Below are positions 60,487 through 64,000 of a stretch of DNA of 64,000 nucleotides, piece after piece. Both the position numbers and the translations under genes were made by a program. How positions within the stretch are numbered: the stretch's first letter is position 1; each line of letters starts with the position of its first letter. The notes under the pieces are model-generated. The model was not told where the DNA came from, ran no database searches, and saw only the letters and a program-made list of their open reading frames with translations. Source of the DNA: Bin87 sp026710825 (GTDB lineage: Bacteria > Chloroflexota > Dehalococcoidia > Lucifugimonadales > UBA3495); assembly GCA_965232815.1 (NCBI GenBank), contig OZ247427.1:2666001-2730000 (forward strand). Direction: 5' to 3'.

Positions 60487-60990
60487 TCAGAGACCACTCT
60501 CTTTGAACCAACCCGCCCGCTCGACCAAGTGCTCGGCGGTCATGCGCATCTGTGCGATCTGCTCCTCGCTGACCCCGCGTTTGATGGAGCCTGGGACGCC
60601 GGCGACGAAACTACGGTCGGGGACGTCAACATTGGACAGGACCACCGCGTTGGATGCGATGAGACATTCGCGACCGATGGTGGACTCCGTAAGAAATGTG
60701 CAGTTGTTCCCGAGGAGGCTGCCCTGGCCGATGCGGTCGCCGTGGACGACGACGCAGTGCCCGATGGAAACGTAGTCTTCGATGACGAGGCCATCACCAT
60801 GCACCACGGAGCCTTCCTGGATGTTGACATGGTTGCCGATGGTGATTAGCTCCCCGTCGCCGCGGATGGTAACGCCCGGCCAGACGCTACTGTGTTCCCC
60901 GATCACCACGTTGCCGACCACGTATGCAGCCTCGCTCACCCAGGCAGTGGCCGCGATTTTGGGTTCGATTCCCCGCAGACTACGTATCAA
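60487..60990 (-). CDS. gamma-carbonic-anhydrase-like (YrdA) hexapeptide protein
   Basis: A 167-residue left-handed beta-helix built from hexapeptide repeats. The three metal-ligand histidines of the family are in place: His64 (VVHGDG), His78 (IGHCV) and His83 (VVHGD). The usual GMGA motif is replaced by GNNC, as in many proteins of unproven anhydrase activity. It may hydrate carbon dioxide or act in acyl/CoA metabolism. Alone between two hairpins. Confidence 0.85.
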   Translation of the reverse strand: MIRSLRGIEPKIAATAWVSEAAYVVGNVVIGEHSSVWPGVTIRGDGELITIGNHVNIQEGSVVHGDGLVIEDYVSIGHCVVVHGDRIGQGSLLGNNCTFLTESTIGRECLIASNAVVLSNVDVPDRSFVAGVPGSIKRGVSEEQIAQMRMTAEHLVERAGWFKESGL

Positions 60991-61011
60991 AGCGCTATCT
61001 CCTCAAAATAA

Positions 61012-61042
61012 CGCGCCCCGCCGACGCTAGCGTCGGGGCGCG
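61012..61042 (-). terminator. terminator of smpB
   Basis: Outer stem CGCGCC/GGCGCG and inner stem CCGACGCT/AGCGTCGG, with a small internal bulge. On the minus strand it is followed by TTATTTTG, 52 bases after the smpB stop. Confidence 0.7.
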
Positions 61043-61093
61043 GATTCTCGCAGAGGATTATAACGCAACGGTTAGCGATCAAAAATGGCGACG

Positions 61094-61600
61094 CTACTCC
61101 CGCCACTCTTTGACGGCCTGCCGGGCGGCGCGCTCCCGTTCCCGCTCGATGATGGTACGGCGCTTGTCGTACTGGCGTTTGCCGCGAGCCACGCCCAATT
61201 CGATCTTGGCGTGGTGATTTTTCAGGTACATGCGGATGGCGGCCAACGTCAGACCTTTCTCCGCGGTTTTGGCTCCAAGGTCGCTGATTTCGCTGCGATG
61301 CACGAGGAGCTTACGTGGGCGTTTGGGCTCGTGGTTCATGTAGCTGCCGGCATCGTATGGCGCTATGTGAGCACCGTGGAGCCACAACTCGCCGTCCTGG
61401 ACCCGGGCGTAGGCGTCTCTGAGGTCTACCTTGCCGGCGCGGATCGACTTGATTTCGGTCCCAGTCAACACAACACCGGCCTCAACCTTGTCAAGGATCT
61501 CGAAATCGTAGAGGGCTTTGCGGTTGATCGCAACCTGGCGGTTATTGCCGCTGGAAGCGTTGCCCACTTTTTTCTTGCTGTTGCGATTCTTCCTAGGCAT
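61094..61600 (-). CDS. smpB: SsrA-binding protein SmpB
   Basis: A 168-residue protein that delivers tmRNA to stalled ribosomes. NNRQVAINRKALYDFEILDKVEAGVVLTGTEIKSIR and the C-terminal basic helix GKRQYDKRRTIIERERERA are characteristic. The N-terminal 20 basic residues are longer than average. No tmRNA gene is visible in this window. Confidence 0.96.
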   Translation of the reverse strand: MPRKNRNSKKKVGNASSGNNRQVAINRKALYDFEILDKVEAGVVLTGTEIKSIRAGKVDLRDAYARVQDGELWLHGAHIAPYDAGSYMNHEPKRPRKLLVHRSEISDLGAKTAEKGLTLAAIRMYLKNHHAKIELGVARGKRQYDKRRTIIERERERAARQAVKEWRE

Positions 61601-61746
61601 TTTGTTTCACCGAGTCCAGTTTACCACTACGTGAACGCGCTGGAATTCCTTTCGCGCATGGGTCGGCCAATCCGTGGCGGCGACTGGATGGGACCGGTGA
61701 GCACCGGGATCGTTGCACCAATATGGAGGTTGCTCGAGAACCGACG

Positions 61747-62949
61747 TTACGGAGCACTCAGGTTCATTTCCAGTATTTCTTTCGCCTTCTGCAAGGCCAG
61801 GTCTTCATCGAACGGGATGGGCAGGGTCTCCGTTTCAGAGTCCACCCAAACATCGGGAGTAACCCCATGTCCTTCGATTTGGGTGCCGTCCGGCAGATAC
61901 CAGCGGCGGATTGAGAAATAAATCGCGGATCCGTCGGACAACTCGCGAGTGATGTTAACGCTGCCTTTGCCGAATGTGGTGACTCCCACCACCTGGGCAC
62001 GCTCGTTGGCCTTGATGGCGCCGGCCATAATTTCGCTGGCGCTGGCGGAGAATTGGTTCACCAACACCACCAGAGGAATATTCCGGGCATCGCCGCCTCG
62101 GTCAGCCTCATGATCGATGCGCTTTCCCTGAGCGTCGATCTCGTAGAGGATCGGCCCGCCATCAAGGAATAATTCGGTAACGTCGATCACTGCGGCAAGC
62201 AGGCCTCCGGGATTGTTCCGAAGATCGAGAATGAGGGCGCGTCCGTCGGCATCCTGAAATTCGTCGAGAGCGTCGCGAACTTCCTGCTCGGTGGTATCGG
62301 AGAAACTGTACAGCCAAAGGTGGCCGATGCCATCGTCGAGCATCCGGAACGTCGTGCTATCGATGGGTATGCGCCCGCGAGTAACCGTTATGGACACGTT
62401 CTCGACACTGTCAGCGTGCCTGACCAGTAGCGTGACGTCGGTACCGCCGGGTCCTCGGATCAAGTTGACCGCTTCGATGAGCGTGAGGTGGTCGATACGC
62501 TCACCGTCCACGGCGAGGATGATGTCGCCGGGGCGAATGCCGGCCTCCTCAGCCGGGGCGCCGGGGATTGGTGCGATGACCGTCAAACCCGCTTCAGTGA
62601 GGGTAACTCGCGCACCGATACCCTCGAAGAATCCTCGATAACCTTCCTGCTCCCTGGCGTGCTGCTCCGCAGTCAGATACGATGCATGGGGGTCGTCCAG
62701 AGAGGCGAGCAGGCCACGGATTGCGCCATCGACCAGTTTGTCCGGTTCTATCGTTCCGTGGTCGACGTGCTCATCGATGAGGATGCCATATGCCTCACCG
62801 ATTTTGCTTAGATCGGAAGGGAGTTCGCTGCCCGTCGATGTCGGGGCCATGCCGCGCTGCGAGGCGCCAGAGCATCCCACGACGGCCAAGAGGACGAGCA
62901 GCGCGAACAGGAAGACCGTCAACCGTGCGGGTTTGGTATACAGGACCAT
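61747..62949 (-). CDS. S41 family C-terminal processing peptidase (lipoprotein)
   Basis: A 400-residue protein. An N-terminal signal ends in a lipobox (LLVLLAVVGCSG), so it is a lipoprotein outside the cytoplasmic membrane. A helical region is followed by a PDZ domain (GIGARVTLTEAGLTVIAPIPGAPAEEAGIRPGDIILAVDG), and an S41 protease domain. In it, Ser in NQFSASASEIMAGA and Lys in FGKGSVN form the catalytic dyad. It likely trims or degrades envelope proteins. ATG 62949 is chosen: it gives a normal signal peptide and lies exactly where transcription from the promoter at 62957-62965 should begin. Confidence 0.9.
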   Translation of the reverse strand: MVLYTKPARLTVFLFALLVLLAVVGCSGASQRGMAPTSTGSELPSDLSKIGEAYGILIDEHVDHGTIEPDKLVDGAIRGLLASLDDPHASYLTAEQHAREQEGYRGFFEGIGARVTLTEAGLTVIAPIPGAPAEEAGIRPGDIILAVDGERIDHLTLIEAVNLIRGPGGTDVTLLVRHADSVENVSITVTRGRIPIDSTTFRMLDDGIGHLWLYSFSDTTEQEVRDALDEFQDADGRALILDLRNNPGGLLAAVIDVTELFLDGGPILYEIDAQGKRIDHEADRGGDARNIPLVVLVNQFSASASEIMAGAIKANERAQVVGVTTFGKGSVNITRELSDGSAIYFSIRRWYLPDGTQIEGHGVTPDVWVDSETETLPIPFDEDLALQKAKEILEMNLSAP

Positions 62950-62956
62950 TAGTTGC

Positions 62957-62965
62957 ATTGTAGCA
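62957..62965 (-). promoter_or_regulatory. extended -10 promoter of the S41 peptidase, leaderless
   Basis: The minus strand reads TGCTACAAT; the A of the ATG is eight bases after the -10 and there is no ribosome site. Confidence 0.55.
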
Positions 62966-63041
62966 TGGGAGTGCGTTGACACCTTTTCCAACGCGCTGAT
63001 AGCATCCCGGACAATCGGGTTCGAAACTTGGAGTGAGCATC

Positions 63042-64000
63042 TTGGCAGGAATCGCCGCATACGGGGCGTACGTTCCACGTTACCGTCTGGGTCCCGGAAC
63101 CGCAGACTGGAACTCGCGTGTGGAGAGGGCGGTGGCGAATTTCGACGAAGACAGCGTCACCATGGCGGTGGCCGCAGGCATCGATTGCCTGAGCGGTCGA
63201 GACCGCCACGCCATCGACGGAATAGTATTCGCGAGTACGACTGCGCCATACGCGGAGAAACAGTGCGCGTCCATCGTGGCCGCCGCCCTGGACCTGCGGC
63301 AAGATATTTTCGCCACCGATGTGTCCAACGTGCTCCGGGCCGGCACCAACGCTATCAAATCAGCGTTGGATGCGGTATCCGCCGGCAGCGCCAAGGAGGT
63401 GTTGGTGGTCGTCGCCGACAGCAGGCAGGGACCACCGCGCGGTGAAACCGAACGGGCCGCCGGTGATGGCGCGGCAGCGTTCGTCATCGCCGCGGACGGC
63501 ACGATAGCCGAAGCCCGAGGCAGCCACTCAATTACCGACAACATGCTGGACCATTGGCGTTCACCGGGAGATCCTTTTGTACGCTCCTGGGAAGACCGAT
63601 TCGCGACTGAGGAAGGTATTGAACGGATCGTTCCCGATGCGGTCAATGGATATTTCCAACGCGCCGGCGTTGTGCCTTCAGACGTCGCCAAGGTCGCTCT
63701 GTACGCACCGGATAGCAGGCGGCACGTTCGATTGGCGCGGCAATTGGGGTTTTCGGAGGAGCAAACAGAGTCTTCGATGTTTGGCACGGTGGGCAATTCC
63801 GGAGCGGCATTCGTGCCGATGTTGTTGGTCAGCGCCCTGGAAACCGCCTCCACCGGGGATTTGCTGCTGGTTGTTTCCTACGGGGACGGCAGCGACGTCC
63901 TGGGTTTCGAGGCGACGGCAGCGATCATGACGGCGCAGCGGCCGGCGATGGGATTGACGGGATGGGTTGAAGCCAAACAATCGCTGGGCAACTATGAGAC
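63042..64000 (+). CDS. HMG-CoA synthase/thiolase-like protein (partial, N-terminal part)
   Basis: The first 319 codons of a thiolase-superfamily protein that continues past the right edge. The start AGIAAYGAYVPRYRL and later FASTTAPYAEKQ and TAAD-like AAGDGAAAFVIA resemble archaeal-type HMG-CoA synthase. At the catalytic cysteine position the sequence reads NVLRAGTNA with Leu98 where the family has Cys, so the condensing reaction is probably not catalysed; such proteins can act as scaffolds with an OB-fold partner. TTG 63042 has GGAG at 63030-63033; a GTG at 63033 is the alternative. It diverges from the S41 gene. Confidence 0.72.
   Translation, partial: MAGIAAYGAYVPRYRLGPGTADWNSRVERAVANFDEDSVTMAVAAGIDCLSGRDRHAIDGIVFASTTAPYAEKQCASIVAAALDLRQDIFATDVSNVLRAGTNAIKSALDAVSAGSAKEVLVVVADSRQGPPRGETERAAGDGAAAFVIAADGTIAEARGSHSITDNMLDHWRSPGDPFVRSWEDRFATEEGIERIVPDAVNGYFQRAGVVPSDVAKVALYAPDSRRHVRLARQLGFSEEQTESSMFGTVGNSGAAFVPMLLVSALETASTGDLLLVVSYGDGSDVLGFEATAAIMTAQRPAMGLTGWVEAKQSLGNYE

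Noticed and set aside
1..64000. CRISPR arrays, insertion sequences or prophage
   Set aside because: No regularly spaced repeats, transposase or phage structural genes were seen on either strand.

Overview
The window is a compact, GC-rich bacterial chromosome segment with about 70 protein genes, two tRNA genes, and no transposases, prophage genes or CRISPR array. The gene content suggests a member of the Chloroflexota, most like the marine or soil SAR202/Dehalococcoidia lineages: three CaiB/BaiF (class III) CoA-transferases, two F420-type luciferase-like oxidoreductases, several short-chain dehydrogenases, a complex I lacking NuoE/F/G, a succinate dehydrogenase with a CCG-domain (HdrB/SdhE-like) subunit, monomeric isocitrate dehydrogenase, and a duplicated-domain protein resembling DUF7700. 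The taxon is inferred from content; no search was run.

Layout. 1-1733: suf Fe-S assembly genes (minus strand, running off the left edge) behind a good sigma-70 promoter. 1964-7324: single genes for stress, repair and detoxification (globin, TatD nuclease, Tag-like glycosylase, DUF1802, aldo/keto reductase, Fur, VOC protein). 7584-16051: small-molecule catabolism (flavin reductase, two tandem CoA-transferases, NCS2 permease with an unusual C-terminal domain, histidine phosphatase, SDR, LLM oxidoreductase), with a CAT-anticodon tRNA. 16052-17147 is a 1.1-kb stretch with no convincing gene. 17148-19265: a PAC2 protein, a second CAT-anticodon tRNA, a stand-alone PUA-like domain of the restriction-protein type and a hypothetical gene. 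19262-23688 (minus): alpha/beta hydrolase, a 45-residue zinc-ribbon protein, CoA-transferase, rdgB, moaA and moaC, closely packed and partly translationally coupled.

23830-40297 is the energy block: nuoABCDHIJKLMN with a DUF2007-like gene between nuoK and nuoL, then nadK, two tandem Nudix hydrolases, sdhA, sdhB and an SdhE/HdrB-like gene, closed by a strong hairpin-plus-T terminator. 41018-45638 (minus) holds a class III aminotransferase, mdh and icd; ggt diverges from icd. 48243-51835 is the conserved rpmH-rnpA-yidD-yidC-jag cluster, interrupted by a beta-propeller lipoprotein. 51900-57574 is a purine segment (purF-purM-81-residue protein-purH) continuing into a YprB-like nuclease and an SDR. 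57657-64000 holds the HYHYGP-repeat protein, an SprT-like protease, a second LLM oxidoreductase, a gamma-carbonic-anhydrase-like protein, smpB, an S41 peptidase and the start of an HMG-CoA-synthase-like gene.

Three genome-wide habits are visible. Isolated genes often carry an extended -10 element (TGnTATAAT-like). At least two genes (purF and the S41 peptidase) appear to be leaderless. A family of GC-rich palindromes, mostly GGGGCGGGT-type, sits in intergenic spaces, several at gene ends where they could terminate transcription. TTG starts are common, especially in the purine segment.
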